A program made the translations under genes and the position numbers. The notes under the pieces were generated by a model that searched no databases, was not told the DNA's origin, and worked only from the letters and a program-made list of their open reading frames with translations. 64,000 nt of DNA from Rhodobacter sp. TJ_12 (lineage in GTDB: Bacteria > Pseudomonadota > Alphaproteobacteria > Rhodobacterales > Rhodobacteraceae). The DNA is taken from positions 1-64,000 of the forward strand of contig NZ_NRRD01000009.1 of the NCBI RefSeq assembly GCF_020023995.1. Direction: 5' to 3'. Shown one piece after another: positions 52,738 through 62,259 of this stretch (position 1 is the first letter of the stretch; each line of letters begins with the position of its first letter).

Positions 52738-53409
52738 ATGAAAAGCTCGATCCTTGCCCTTGCTCTGATCTTGTCGCTGGGCCAGCCCGCGCTGGCGAAT
52801 GAGGGCATCAAAATCCCCGCGCCGACCGCCAGCATCCCCGAGACGGGGCCGCAAACAGCGATTTTCGCGGGGGGCTGCTTTTGGGGGGTGCAGGGCGTGT
52901 TTCAGCACACCAAGGGGGTGATTTCCGCCACCTCGGGCTATGCGGGGGGCGCGGCGCGCACCGCCGATTACAGACAGGTCAGCCGCGGACAGACCGCCCA
53001 TGCCGAGGCGGTGCAGGTCGTCTATGATCCGGCACAGGTCAGCTATGGGGACCTGTTGCAGGTGTTTTTCTCGGTCGCGCATGATCCGACACAACTGAAC
53101 CGCCAAGGGCCGGACCGGGGCACGCAATATCGCTCTGCCCTGTTTCCGCTGACCACGGATCAGGAAAAACTGGCCAAGGCCTATATCGGCGAGCTTAACC
53201 GTGCGCGGGTCTATGACGCGGCCATCGTGACCAAGCTGGAAGGTGCGCAGCCGTTTTACCCGGCAGAGGCCTATCATCAGAACTTCATGAGCCGAAACCC
53301 GACGCATCCTTACATCGTGCAAGAGGATCTGCCCAAGATCGAGGCGTTGCGCGCCCTGTTTCCCGATAGCTTTCGCGCAGAGCCGGTTTTGTTGCCGCTG
53401 ACGCATTGA
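52738..53409 (+). CDS. msrA: Exported methionine-S-sulfoxide reductase MsrA
   Basis: A 223-residue MsrA with a Sec signal peptide (about 20 residues ending ALANE). The catalytic motif GGCFWGVQGVFQ, the GYAGG segment, the HAEAVQVVYDP strand and DRGTQYRSALF are all present, so it should reduce the S-form of methionine sulfoxide in the periplasm. ATG 52738 is preferred, with GGAG six to nine bases upstream. An in-frame ATG at 52726 overlaps the dipZ stop. It completes the msrB-dipZ-msrA operon. Confidence 0.92.
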   Translation: MKSSILALALILSLGQPALANEGIKIPAPTASIPETGPQTAIFAGGCFWGVQGVFQHTKGVISATSGYAGGAARTADYRQVSRGQTAHAEAVQVVYDPAQVSYGDLLQVFFSVAHDPTQLNRQGPDRGTQYRSALFPLTTDQEKLAKAYIGELNRARVYDAAIVTKLEGAQPFYPAEAYHQNFMSRNPTHPYIVQEDLPKIEALRALFPDSFRAEPVLLPLTH

Positions 53410-53434
53410 ACGCCATCGGATTTGCGGTCCGGGT

Positions 53435-53448
53435 TTGACTATGGTCAA
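53435..53448. promoter_or_regulatory. TTGAC-N4-GTCAA palindrome before the first P450 gene
   Basis: Perfect TTGAC-TATG-GTCAA, 57 bp upstream of the P450 start. It has the spacing and symmetry of Fnr/Dnr-type sites (TTGAT-N4-ATCAA variant), and a Crp/Fnr-family regulator is encoded 1.6 kb away. Candidate operator. Confidence 0.5.
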
Positions 53449-53504
53449 CCTCGTTCAGGATGGTTCGTGCGAGTAAGGGCGCGACAGACAAGACGAGAGG
53501 GCCG

Positions 53505-54983
53505 ATGGAATCCGCACCCAAGACCGCTGCCTCCGAGACGGCCGCCCAATGCCCCTTTGCGCATCGCCGTCCGGTCAAGCCGCCGCCGCGCCCCGAAAAA
53601 GTAGGTGTGCGCGACTTCTTCCGGCTGGTGCGGCAAGATATTCTGGCGGTGCAGCCCAAGCGGCTTTTCCATGCCTGGATGGCCGAATTCCGTTCGCCCT
53701 TTTTCAACTCCTATCTGTGCAATGATCCCGATCTGGTCGACCTTGTGCTGACCCGGCGGCCCGATGATTTCCCGAAATCTTTGCGGCTGTTCGAGGGGCT
53801 GACGCCGCTTTTGGGCCATTCGATCTTCATCACCAATGGCCCGGAATGGGAACGCCAGCGCCGGATCATCGACCCCGCATTTGATGGTGGGCGCACCAAG
53901 GAAGTGCTGCCCGCGATGTGGGATGCCGCCGCATCTTGTGTGGAGCGGATGCGCCCGCTGGCCGATGGCCGCCCCGTGGATGTGGAAGGGCAGGCCAGCC
54001 ATGTCGCGCTGGATGTGATCTTTCGCACGCTGTTTTCGATCCCGGTGGAACATGCCACGGCGAATGCGGTCTTTGATGCGTTTCGCGCGCACCAAGCCTC
54101 GCGCCCGATGGTGAACACGGGCACGCTGTTTAACCTGCCGCGTTGGCTGCCGAAGCTGCGCTTTGGTGCGACCACGAAAACCGCCAAGCAAATTCGCGGC
54201 TTTATCACCAGCCTTGTCGAGGCGCGCGCGGCGGAAATCGCCGCGGGCACCGCGCCCGATGATTTGGCCACGCGGATCATGACGACGCCCGATCCGGAAG
54301 ACGGCAAATGCTTCACGCCCGAGGAAATGGTCGATCAGGTCGGCATCTTCCTGTTGGCGGGGCATGAAACCGGCGCGGCGGCGCTGGCGTGGTCGCTTTA
54401 CCTGATGGCACTTTATCCTGAGTGGCAAGACAAGCTTGCCGCCGAGGCGCAGGAGGTGATCGACCCCGAGACAATCTATGCCTCTTCGGTGTCGCGGCTG
54501 AAGCTGTGCCGGGCGGTGTTCCGCGAATCTATGCGGCTTTACCCGCCGGTGCCGATGTATTTGCGCGAAACCGTGCAAGAAGAGGAATTCCGGGGGCGCA
54601 AGGTCGATAAAGGTTCGCTTGTCGTGGTCAGCCCGTGGCACTTGCACCGCCACGAACGAATTTGGAAGAACCCCGACGATTTCGACCCGACCCGTTGGGA
54701 CACGCCCGAGGGGCGCGAAAGCTCGCGTCTGTCCTATATCCCGTTTTCGGCGGGGCCGCGTGTGTGCCCCGGTGCCGGGTTTGCGATGGCCGAGGGGCCG
54801 CTTTTGCTGGCGATGATCTTGCGCAATTACAAAGTGCATATGATCGAGGGGCGCGAGCCGATGCCGGTGGCGCAGTTGACCGTGCGTGGCAAGGATGGGA
54901 TCTGGCTTGGCCTGACCCCGCGCGCCGTCCCTGCGCAAAATGCCAAGGCCAAGGCGGAAAACAAGCAAAGCGAACCGGCCTAA
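53505..54983 (+). CDS. Cytochrome P450
   Basis: A 492-residue P450. The oxygen-binding I-helix reads AGHETGAAAL, the ExxR motif is ESMR, and the heme-cysteine loop is FSAGPRVCPGAG. All are intact. It should be a soluble bacterial monooxygenase needing a ferredoxin or similar donor not encoded here. A paralog about 65-70 percent alike by eye lies at 56016, with a regulator between. ATG 53505 follows GAGAGGGCCG; the earlier start at 53460 is unsupported. The substrate is unknown; similarity to fatty-acid or terpenoid P450s cannot be judged. Confidence 0.9.
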   Translation: MESAPKTAASETAAQCPFAHRRPVKPPPRPEKVGVRDFFRLVRQDILAVQPKRLFHAWMAEFRSPFFNSYLCNDPDLVDLVLTRRPDDFPKSLRLFEGLTPLLGHSIFITNGPEWERQRRIIDPAFDGGRTKEVLPAMWDAAASCVERMRPLADGRPVDVEGQASHVALDVIFRTLFSIPVEHATANAVFDAFRAHQASRPMVNTGTLFNLPRWLPKLRFGATTKTAKQIRGFITSLVEARAAEIAAGTAPDDLATRIMTTPDPEDGKCFTPEEMVDQVGIFLLAGHETGAAALAWSLYLMALYPEWQDKLAAEAQEVIDPETIYASSVSRLKLCRAVFRESMRLYPPVPMYLRETVQEEEFRGRKVDKGSLVVVSPWHLHRHERIWKNPDDFDPTRWDTPEGRESSRLSYIPFSAGPRVCPGAGFAMAEGPLLLAMILRNYKVHMIEGREPMPVAQLTVRGKDGIWLGLTPRAVPAQNAKAKAENKQSEPA

Positions 54984-55083
54984 AGCAGGCGGCGCAGTTT
55001 TAGGAAACTGAGAATGCCAAGCGCCGATCGGGGCTCCGATGGCGCCCTGATGCTTGTTGGCTTTACAGGGAAATCTTTTGCGA

Positions 55084-55839
55084 TCAGCGCAGGCGCTGCA
55101 CCAAGAGCCGCAACTCGTTTTGTTCGGCTGCGCTCGGCGGGGGCATATCCTCGCCCATGCTGCGGATCCAGACCTCGCGCCCGGAGAAGCGGTAGGTTCC
55201 GTCTTCTTCAAGCCGCTTGATCAGGCGCGACATGGTCTCGCGTTGCACCCCGATCAGATCGGCAAGATCCGACCGTGTCATGGGCAGGTGCATATGCAGG
55301 CCATCGCCCTCGGGGGCGCCATGCCTTGCCATCAGCCAAGACAGCAGTTTGGCAAGCCGGTCCTTGTTGGAGGTGGTCGCCGCCGCGATGATCCGGGTAT
55401 GGGATCGGTCAATCTCGGCCACCGCGCGCACCATCAGCCGCTCCAAGATCGCCGGGTGGTTGCGGATCAATTTTTCGGCGCTTATCCGCGCGACGGTGCA
55501 GACCCGCGCGGGCATCAGGGCGCGCGCTTCGGTTTGATGTTCCCCTTGGCTGAGGAACGAGCGAAAGCCGATGATCTCGCCGGGATAGGCCAGCCGCATC
55601 AGGGTCGAGGATCCGTCGGCGTTATGGCTGCGCAGCGCAAACAGGCCCTTGGAAACGCAAAAGACACCGCGGTTCGGGGCACCTTGCTCAAACAGCACTT
55701 CGCCTTGCGCCACTTCGCGCCGCGAAAAGCCGTTGGCCAGCTGCGATACCGACCCGAGCCCGACCGGATGCCAGAGGCTCTTTTCATAAAAGATACACCG
55801 CCCACAGGGATGATGGGGCGGCTCGAACGTGTCGGTCAT
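55084..55839 (-). CDS. Crp/Fnr-family transcription regulator
   Basis: About 251 residues. A cyclic-nucleotide-type beta-roll domain (about 25-140) precedes a dimer helix and a winged helix-turn-helix with TRSDLADLIGVQRETMSRLI. The ETMSR core resembles Fnr-type recognition helices. The N-terminal CGRC pair could suggest a redox-sensing site, but the classic four-cysteine Fnr cluster pattern is not seen. It is divergent from the second P450 gene and convergent with the first, and probably controls both. ATG 55839 has GAAAGG 9 bases upstream; ATG 55875 is an alternative. Confidence 0.85.
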   Translation of the reverse strand: MTDTFEPPHHPCGRCIFYEKSLWHPVGLGSVSQLANGFSRREVAQGEVLFEQGAPNRGVFCVSKGLFALRSHNADGSSTLMRLAYPGEIIGFRSFLSQGEHQTEARALMPARVCTVARISAEKLIRNHPAILERLMVRAVAEIDRSHTRIIAAATTSNKDRLAKLLSWLMARHGAPEGDGLHMHLPMTRSDLADLIGVQRETMSRLIKRLEEDGTYRFSGREVWIRSMGEDMPPPSAAEQNELRLLVQRLR

Positions 55840-55947
55840 GCCCGCGGACCTTTCGGCAACCACATGAATGTTCATAGCGCCATCGGCAGATGCGCGCGAG
55901 TGCGACCCATGGTATCACCCGGAAAACTGGGCTTGTCAGATGTGAGG

Positions 55948-55962
55948 CCTGTCACTGACAGG
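55948..55962. promoter_or_regulatory. 15-bp palindrome between the regulator and the second P450
   Basis: CCTGTCA-C-TGACAGG, a perfect inverted repeat with a one-base centre in the 176-bp divergent promoter region. Its half-sites differ from the TTGAC-N4-GTCAA site, so it may belong to another regulator or be a weak second type. Confidence 0.4.
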
Positions 55963-56015
55963 GCAAAATCGCCCCCCGATACCGACACGATTGCGACCAA
56001 GATACGGAGCGAGAG

Positions 56016-57413
56016 ATGACCGACGAACCCGCCAGCGCTCCGCAACCGGTGCTGCCGCCCAAGCCGGCAGCGCGCCAGGGCAAGGTGTCGCTGCGCCAAT
56101 ATCTCAAGCTTTTTCAGCGCGATATTTTGTCGGCGCAGCCCGCGCATCTGTATCGGGCTTGGATGGCGGAAATGCGTACGCCGTTCTTTCGCTCCTTTCT
56201 GTGCAATGAGCCCGATTTGGTGCATCGCGTCCTGCGCGGCTCTGCCCGCGATTTTCCGAAATCTGAACGTATCCGCATGGGGCTGAAGCCGCTGTTGCGC
56301 GATAGCGTCTTCATCACCAATGGGGATATGTGGGAACATCAGCGCCGCATCATCGACCCGGCCTTTGAAGGCGGGCGGCTGCGCGAAGTGTTTACGGCCA
56401 TGTGGGCCAGCGGCGTCGCGGCGGTGGAGCGGCTGAGCGGCGTGGCGGATGGCACCCCGCATGAGATCGAGGCCGAAACGAGCCATGTGGCGATGGATGT
56501 GATCTTTCGCACGATGTTCTCGATGCCGATTGAACATGAGATCGCCCAAGCCGCGTTTGACGGATTCCGGGCGCACCAAGCCGCGCATCCGGTGGCAAAC
56601 CTTGCCGCGATCTTGCCGTTCCCGAAGTGGTTTCCCTCGATACATTCGAAAAAGACCCGTGAAACGGCCAAGGCGATCCGGGCACTGATCGGGCAACTGG
56701 CCGAAATGCGCGCCGCAGAAATTGCGGCAGGCACCGCGCCTGACGATTTGGCCACGAAAATCATGACCACGCCCGACCCGGAAACCGGCAAGGTGTTCGA
56801 GACTGGCGAAATGGTCGATCAGGTGGCAATCTTCTTCTTGGCGGGGCATGAAACCTCGGCTGCTGCCTTGGCATGGTCGCTTTACCTGCTTGCCACCCAT
56901 CCCGACTGGCAAGAAAAGCTCGCCGCCGAGGCCGAAGAGGTTTTGGGGGAAGATGCGCCACCCTTCCAGGTGATGAGCAAGCTGAAACTGTCCCGTGCGG
57001 TGTTCCGCGAGGCGATGCGGCTTTACCCGCCGGTGCCGATGTTCGTGCGCGAAGCGGCCTGTCCGATGCATTTTCGGGGCCGCAAGGTGAACAAGGGCGC
57101 GCAGATCATCGTTAGCCCGTGGCACCTGCATCGCCATGAGCGGATCTGGGATAACCCCGATGCCTTTGACCCGGGCCGGTGGGAGACCGAAAACGGCAAG
57201 GCGGGGCTGCGCGATGCCTTCGTGCCGTTTTCCGAAGGCCCGCGCGTTTGCCCCGGTGCGGCTTTCGCCATGGCCGAGGGGCCGTTACTTTTGTCGATGT
57301 TCTTGCGCGCATTCCGATTTGACCCCGTCGCGGGCGAGGTGCCGATGCCGGTAGCGCATTTGACCGTGCGCTCGGAACACGGGATCAAGCTGAAGCTGAC
57401 GCCCCGGACGTGA
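56016..57413 (+). CDS. Cytochrome P450, paralog of the gene at 53505
   Basis: A 465-residue P450 with AGHETSAAAL (I-helix), EAMR (ExxR) and FSEGPRVCPGAA (heme loop), all intact. It is a clear paralog of the first P450: long segments such as AAEIAAGTAPDDLAT and VSPWHLHRHERIW are shared. The N-terminus is shorter and proline-rich. It starts at ATG 56016 in a divergent arrangement with the Crp/Fnr-type regulator. Its stop is 6 bp from the convergent cydC stop. Substrate unknown. Confidence 0.92.
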   Translation: MTDEPASAPQPVLPPKPAARQGKVSLRQYLKLFQRDILSAQPAHLYRAWMAEMRTPFFRSFLCNEPDLVHRVLRGSARDFPKSERIRMGLKPLLRDSVFITNGDMWEHQRRIIDPAFEGGRLREVFTAMWASGVAAVERLSGVADGTPHEIEAETSHVAMDVIFRTMFSMPIEHEIAQAAFDGFRAHQAAHPVANLAAILPFPKWFPSIHSKKTRETAKAIRALIGQLAEMRAAEIAAGTAPDDLATKIMTTPDPETGKVFETGEMVDQVAIFFLAGHETSAAALAWSLYLLATHPDWQEKLAAEAEEVLGEDAPPFQVMSKLKLSRAVFREAMRLYPPVPMFVREAACPMHFRGRKVNKGAQIIVSPWHLHRHERIWDNPDAFDPGRWETENGKAGLRDAFVPFSEGPRVCPGAAFAMAEGPLLLSMFLRAFRFDPVAGEVPMPVAHLTVRSEHGIKLKLTPRT

Positions 57414-57419
57414 TCTGAC

Positions 57420-59084
57420 TCAGACCGAAATCGTCAGCACCCGGTCCGCCAGTGCGGCATCGGGGGCGCGGTGGCTGACAAAGATGATCCCGGCTTCGGG
57501 CAGCAACTGGCGCAGACCCAAAAGCGTGCCATGCGCGGTGGCCGCATCCAGCCCTTCGGTCGGTTCATCCAGCATCAGCACCTGCGGGCGGCGCAAGGCG
57601 GCCCGTGCTAGGGCAAGCCGTTTGCTTTGCCCGCCCGAAAGCCCCGCGCCTTGCGGGCCCAGCAGGGTTTGCAGGCCTTCACGGGCACGCAATACGCCTG
57701 CCAGATGCACCGCCTCCAGTGCCTGCCACATTCGGTCTTCGTCTTGTGCGCGTTCCTCGGGCAGGGCGAGCGCAAGGTTTTCGGCAATCGTGCCACCAAT
57801 CAGCGCAGAGCGCTGCGGCACCAAGGTCAACCGCTCGCGCAGTCGTGCCTCGGACCAGTCTTTCAGCGGCGCGCCGGCCAGCAAAATCTCGCCCGAACTG
57901 GGCGCGATCAGCCCCGCCAGTGTGGACAGCAGCGTAGATTTTCCGGCGCCCGAAGGCCCGGTGACCAAAAGCGTTTCACCCGGTGCCAGCGTGAAAGAAA
58001 GCGGGCCGAAACTGGCGCGTTCCGCGCCCGGGCGCCGATGCACCAAAGCTTTGGCTTCCAGCACCGGGGCGCCGCTGCGCGGGGCGGGGGCACTTTGCGG
58101 GGCCGGGCGCGCGGGTGTGTCCACCAGCGCCAAGACCCGGACCGCCGCGCCCTGCATCCTTCCCCATTCAGCCAAGCCCCGGCGCAAGGTTGTCAGCGTT
58201 TCCGCCAGCGCCAAGGCAACAAAGAAACCGATCGCGCTTTCGGCTGGGGTGATCCGGCCCGCTTCGGCGGCCGTGCCACCAAGATAAAGCGCCGCCGTCG
58301 CCGCCAGCCCCGCCGTCAGCGCAAGCGCGGCACCAGACCACAGATCGATGTCATCAAGCCGTTGGCGCGCGGCTTCCTCGGCCCGCACGGCCTCCAGCGC
58401 GCCATCGGTTTGCCGCTCCAGCGCGCCCGCCACGGTCAGATCGGCGCGGTTGCGCATCAGATCAAGGCTTTTTGCGCGAATCTTTTGCAAGCTTTCCTCT
58501 GCCAGCGTGGCCGGCGCATGGGCGCGAAGCGCGGTCAGCGCAAGGATGGAAATCCCGCCCAGTGAGTATATCGCCATCACTGCGATCGCCGTGGCAGGTG
58601 TGACAAGCAACCAAAGCGCGACAAAGGCGACCGCCTGTGTGGCACAGGCCGCAAAAAAGGGCAGCACAAGGCGCAGCATCAGCCCGTCAAGTGCATCGAT
58701 GTCGGCGGTCAGCCGGTTCAACGCCTCGGCCCCGCGCAGGCGCGCCTGCACCTCATGCGGCAGCCGGGTGATGCCCGCATGGACCGCGCCGCGCAGCCGG
58801 GCAAGGGCTCGCAAGGTGGCATCATGGCTGAGCATCCGCTCGCCATAGCGCGCGGCGGCACGTCCGAGCGCCAAGAACCGCACCCCGGCAGAGGGCCGGA
58901 AGAAATCAAAGGCAATGCCGATCCCGCCAATGCCCGCCGCCGCGGCCGCGGTGACGAACCAGCCCGACAGGCCCAACAGCGCGGCGCCCATGATCAAGAC
59001 GACGATCGACAAAATCAGCCCGCGCAAGAAAGCTTGGCGTTCGTTTTCAGAAATCAGGCGCGCGACCAGAAGCAGCGACTTCAT
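57420..59084 (-). CDS. cydC: CydC subunit of the thiol (glutathione/cysteine) exporter
   Basis: A 554-residue ABC half-transporter. Residues 1-300 form the six-helix membrane domain. The ATPase has Walker A GPSGAGKSTLL, Q-loop LVPQRSALIGGT, signature LSGGQSKRLALARA, Walker B VLMLDEPTEGLD and the H-loop VSHRA. CydDC is needed for assembly of cytochrome bd oxidase and exports reduced thiols to the periplasm. The start overlaps the cydD stop by ATGA, so both are translated together. Confidence 0.88.
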   Translation of the reverse strand: MKSLLLVARLISENERQAFLRGLILSIVVLIMGAALLGLSGWFVTAAAAAGIGGIGIAFDFFRPSAGVRFLALGRAAARYGERMLSHDATLRALARLRGAVHAGITRLPHEVQARLRGAEALNRLTADIDALDGLMLRLVLPFFAACATQAVAFVALWLLVTPATAIAVMAIYSLGGISILALTALRAHAPATLAEESLQKIRAKSLDLMRNRADLTVAGALERQTDGALEAVRAEEAARQRLDDIDLWSGAALALTAGLAATAALYLGGTAAEAGRITPAESAIGFFVALALAETLTTLRRGLAEWGRMQGAAVRVLALVDTPARPAPQSAPAPRSGAPVLEAKALVHRRPGAERASFGPLSFTLAPGETLLVTGPSGAGKSTLLSTLAGLIAPSSGEILLAGAPLKDWSEARLRERLTLVPQRSALIGGTIAENLALALPEERAQDEDRMWQALEAVHLAGVLRAREGLQTLLGPQGAGLSGGQSKRLALARAALRRPQVLMLDEPTEGLDAATAHGTLLGLRQLLPEAGIIFVSHRAPDAALADRVLTISV

Positions 59085-60769
59085 TTCAGCCCCCCGGCTT
59101 CAAGCGTGATGACCCGGTCACAAGCGGCAATCACTGCCGGATCATGGCTTGCGATCAACAGCGCGGCGCCTTTTGCCTTCAGCGCCATCAACCCCGCCAG
59201 AACGGCCTGCGCCGTCTCGGCATCCAGATCGGCGGTGGGCTCATCGGCCAAGATCAGCATGGCTTGGGCGTGATGTGCGCGCGCCAGCATCAGCCGCCGG
59301 GCTTCGCCCCCTGAAACGCCGCCGCCAATATCGCCGAGCGGGGTTTGCAACCCCTCGGGCAGGGCGGCCACGATATCTTCGGCCTGCGCGGCTTTGAGCG
59401 CAGAGTTCAGATCGCCCGCACGGCCCAAGGTGATGGCGTCCGCCAGTGGCGCAGCAATGAACTGCGGCGCCTGCGGTAGCCAGCCCATCCCGGCGCGGAT
59501 GCTGTCGGCGCTGTCATCGTCAAGCCGGGTTTCGCCCCAGCGGATCACGCCTTCATCAGGTCGGATCAACCCGGCCAACGCGGCCAAAAGCGTGGTCTTG
59601 CCCGCGCCCGATGGCCCCGAAAGTGCCACCGCCTCACCAGGCGCGATCTGGCCATCGGCGAAACGGATGGGGGCGGCCCCGGGCGCGGGGCGCAGGGCAA
59701 GACCGTCCCATGTCAGCGCGGCGGGGGCGGGGGGCGGCTCTGGCGTGCCGTAGCCCAACAGCGTGCCTTCGCGTGCCAGCGTTTCCTTGGCTGCCGCCAA
59801 ATCGGTCGCAACGGCAAGTGCGGAGGCGCGGTCATGCCACGCCGCCGACAGATCGCGCATCGGTTGGAACACGGTCGGCGCGATCATCAACAGGAAAATC
59901 CCGGCCTCGGGGCTAAGCGGTGCGCCCCACGATCCCCAGGGGATTTCCCCCAAAAGGTTGAAGCCCACATAAATCGCCACCAAGGCGACCCCAAGGGCGG
60001 AGAAAAGTTCAAGCACGGTCGAGGACAGGAACGCCACGGCCAGCACCTTCATCGTGCGCGCGCGCAGCCGTTCAAATACCGTGCCAAGGTCATTGCCCGC
60101 GCGCGTTTCGGCCCCGATCAGCCGCAAATCCGTGACTGCGGCGATCCGGTCCACCAGCGCGCCGTTCAGCGTGCCCATCTGCGCCATCTGCTTTTCAGAG
60201 GCTTCTTGGGCGGCAATGCCGACAAGCGCCATGAAGATTGGGATCAGCGGCAGCGCGATCAAAAAGATCAACACCGCGATCCAGCTAAAGGGCAGCGTCA
60301 TCAAGATCAGCGCCAAAGGCACGATGCGCGAGCGCATTTCGGCCGGGGTGTAGCGCGCGGCAAAGGGGCCCAAAAGCGCGAGCTTTTCCCCCGAAAGCGA
60401 GGCCAATTCCGCAGGCGTTAGCCCGGAGGCGCGGGCATCAAGCCGCGCGGCGGCGGAAATCAGCGCCTGCCGTTCGGTTGAGACAAGCCGTGTCGCCCCC
60501 CGGCTGGCCAAAGATTGCGCGGCGGCATCCAGCGCGGCACGCAACGCCATCAGAGCCATAAAGCCCACTGCGGCCTCCCAAATGGGCAGCAGCACGGGGG
60601 GGGCCAGCATGCCCCCAATCGCCAAGGCCACCAGCGCAGCTTGCGCGGCCCATAGCAATTCGGACACCGCGGCCAGCAGCCCTGCAAGACGCAAGCGGCC
60701 TGAGACCGGGGCAATGAGTCGGGCCAGTTCGGCCTTGGCGGAGGAGGTGCAATTGTCGCGTTTCTTCAT
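59081..60769 (-). CDS. cydD: CydD subunit of the thiol exporter
   Basis: A 562-residue ABC half-transporter. The membrane domain (about 25-310) includes ARAALDAAAQSLASRGATRL, typical of CydD. The ATPase shows Walker A GPSGAGKTTLL, Q-loop LPQAPQFIAAP, signature VSGGEARRLMLARA, Walker B LILADEPTADLD and H-loop ASHDP. It is the first gene of cydDC. The frame extends upstream to 61627 but that part runs antisense to bioM, so ATG 60769 is the start. Confidence 0.88.
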   Translation of the reverse strand: MKKRDNCTSSAKAELARLIAPVSGRLRLAGLLAAVSELLWAAQAALVALAIGGMLAPPVLLPIWEAAVGFMALMALRAALDAAAQSLASRGATRLVSTERQALISAAARLDARASGLTPAELASLSGEKLALLGPFAARYTPAEMRSRIVPLALILMTLPFSWIAVLIFLIALPLIPIFMALVGIAAQEASEKQMAQMGTLNGALVDRIAAVTDLRLIGAETRAGNDLGTVFERLRARTMKVLAVAFLSSTVLELFSALGVALVAIYVGFNLLGEIPWGSWGAPLSPEAGIFLLMIAPTVFQPMRDLSAAWHDRASALAVATDLAAAKETLAREGTLLGYGTPEPPPAPAALTWDGLALRPAPGAAPIRFADGQIAPGEAVALSGPSGAGKTTLLAALAGLIRPDEGVIRWGETRLDDDSADSIRAGMGWLPQAPQFIAAPLADAITLGRAGDLNSALKAAQAEDIVAALPEGLQTPLGDIGGGVSGGEARRLMLARAHHAQAMLILADEPTADLDAETAQAVLAGLMALKAKGAALLIASHDPAVIAACDRVITLEAGGLK

Positions 60770-60910
60770 TGCAGGCGTCAGTCGAAATCCTTGCGCGCAT
60801 CCGTGCAGCGGGGGCCAAAGCGCCCCTTGCGGTCTCTGCCTTAACACTGTCGTTCGGAAATCACCACCACGTCGGTTGACGGCGGCAGCAACACAGGGCA
60901 ATGCGGCGCC

Positions 60911-61618
60911 ATGACACAGGGAATCGATATCCAAAACGTCCACCTGACGCGCGAGGGCACGGCGGTTTTTGCCGGGCTCAACCTGCAATTGCGCGAACGG
61001 CGGATTGGGATCGTGGGGCGCAATGGTGCGGGCAAGTCCTCTTTGATCCGGTTGATGGCGGGCCTTGCAGTGCCGCAATCGGGGCGCGTCACGGTGGAAG
61101 GTGTGGATGTGCTCAAAGACCGCTCCGGGGCTTTGGACACGATCGGGATTTTGTTCCAAAACCCTGATCATCAAATCATTTTTCCGGCTGTGATCGAGGA
61201 AATCGCCTTCGGTCTGGAGCAAAAGGGACTCAAGCGCGCGGCGGCGCAGGCGCGCGCGCGGCAGGTGCTGGAACACCATGGGCGCGCGGATTGGGCCGAC
61301 CGGCTGAGCCATGCGCTGTCGCAGGGGCAGCGCCAATTGTTGTGCCTGATGGCGGTCTTGGCGATGGAACCGCGCTGGATCTTGTTTGACGAGCCTTTTG
61401 CCAGCCTCGATATGCCCACGGCTTTGGCGATCGAGGCGCGGATCAAGGCGCTGGATCAAAATGTCGTGCTTATTACCCATGACCCGGCGCGGGTGACCGG
61501 ATTTGACCGGATTATCTGGCTTGAGGCGGGGCAGGTCGCGGCGGATGGCCCGCCCGAGGATGTGCTGCCGCGCTACCGCGCCGCGATGGAAGATCTGGCG
61601 CGGGGCATGGCATGCTGA
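60911..61618 (+). CDS. bioM: Biotin ECF transporter ATPase BioM
   Basis: A 235-residue energising ATPase of the energy-coupling-factor type. Walker [13 protein letters not shown]-loop [16 protein letters not shown], signature LSQGQRQL, Walker [12 protein letters not shown] and H-loop ITHDP are all visible. The [11 protein letters not shown] segment is an ECF feature. With BioN and BioY it imports biotin. It overlaps the bioN start by 7 bases. It is divergent from cydDC across a 141-bp gap with no clear BioR or riboswitch site. Confidence 0.92.
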   Translation: MTQGIDIQNVHLTREGTAVFAGLNLQLRERRIGIVGRNGAGKSSLIRLMAGLAVPQSGRVTVEGVDVLKDRSGALDTIGILFQNPDHQIIFPAVIEEIAFGLEQKGLKRAAAQARARQVLEHHGRADWADRLSHALSQGQRQLLCLMAVLAMEPRWILFDEPFASLDMPTALAIEARIKALDQNVVLITHDPARVTGFDRIIWLEAGQVAADGPPEDVLPRYRAAMEDLARGMAC

Positions 61619-62259
61619 GCCTTGCACTGCCTCAACGCAGTTGGGCGCATCGGCTGCCCGCCAGCCTTAAATTCGCCGTTTTGGCGATTTTGATGCTTGG
61701 GCTAATGCCGCTTGGCACCGTGACCGGGCAGGGGGCGGGCGTGGCCCTCGCTGCGGGGCTGGTGGCAAGCCTTGGCTGGCAGGCGAGTGTGATCGCGCTG
61801 CGGGCCCTGCGTCCGGTGATGTGGATCGTTGCCGTGATCGTGGCGTGGCATCTGTGGCAGGGCGAGCTGCGCCAAGGCGCGGTGTTCGGGCTGCGGGTCG
61901 TGGCGATGATGGGATTGGCCAATTTCGTCACGCTGACCACGCCGCTGCCCGAGATCATCGCGCTGGTTGAGCGGATGGCGCAGCCGCTCGCGCGGTTGGG
62001 CCTGTCGCCCCGGTTGCCCGCATTGGCGGTCGGGCTGGTGTTGCGTTTCATTCCCGAATTGCGCGCCCGTCACGCCGAAATGACCGATGCTTGGCGCGCG
62101 CGCTCGCCGCGCCGCGCCCGCACAAAAATCATCGCGCCTTTGGCGTTTTCTTTGTTAGACGATGCCGACCGGCTGGCCGAGGCGCTGCGCGCACGCGGCG
62201 GGATCGCGCCGGTTCCAACCGCCCCCCTTGCTGAGGAAAGACACCCCTATGGAACGTAA
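61612..62259 (+). CDS. bioN: Biotin ECF transporter transmembrane coupling protein BioN
   Basis: A 215-residue membrane protein (T component) with about five hydrophobic segments. The C-terminal part has the two short ARG-type coupling motifs of ECF T proteins (AWRARS near residue 161 and ALRARG near 197), which interact with the BioM ATPase. It overlaps bioM and bioY, giving a three-gene unit with coupled translation. Confidence 0.9.
   Translation: MLSLALPQRSWAHRLPASLKFAVLAILMLGLMPLGTVTGQGAGVALAAGLVASLGWQASVIALRALRPVMWIVAVIVAWHLWQGELRQGAVFGLRVVAMMGLANFVTLTTPLPEIIALVERMAQPLARLGLSPRLPALAVGLVLRFIPELRARHAEMTDAWRARSPRRARTKIIAPLAFSLLDDADRLAEALRARGGIAPVPTAPLAEERHPYGT

Noticed and set aside
53445-55211. 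588-codon minus-strand open frame opposite the first P450 gene
   Set aside because: Antisense shadow; the sense frame has all P450 motifs.
55084-55839. Call as a true oxygen-sensing Fnr
   Set aside because: Only a CxxC pair is seen near the N-terminus; the four-cysteine cluster ligands of Fnr are not evident, so only the Crp/Fnr family is named.
60770-61627. N-terminal extension of cydD to 848 residues
   Set aside because: The extension is antisense to bioM and lacks membrane helices; ATG 60769 gives the normal CydD length.
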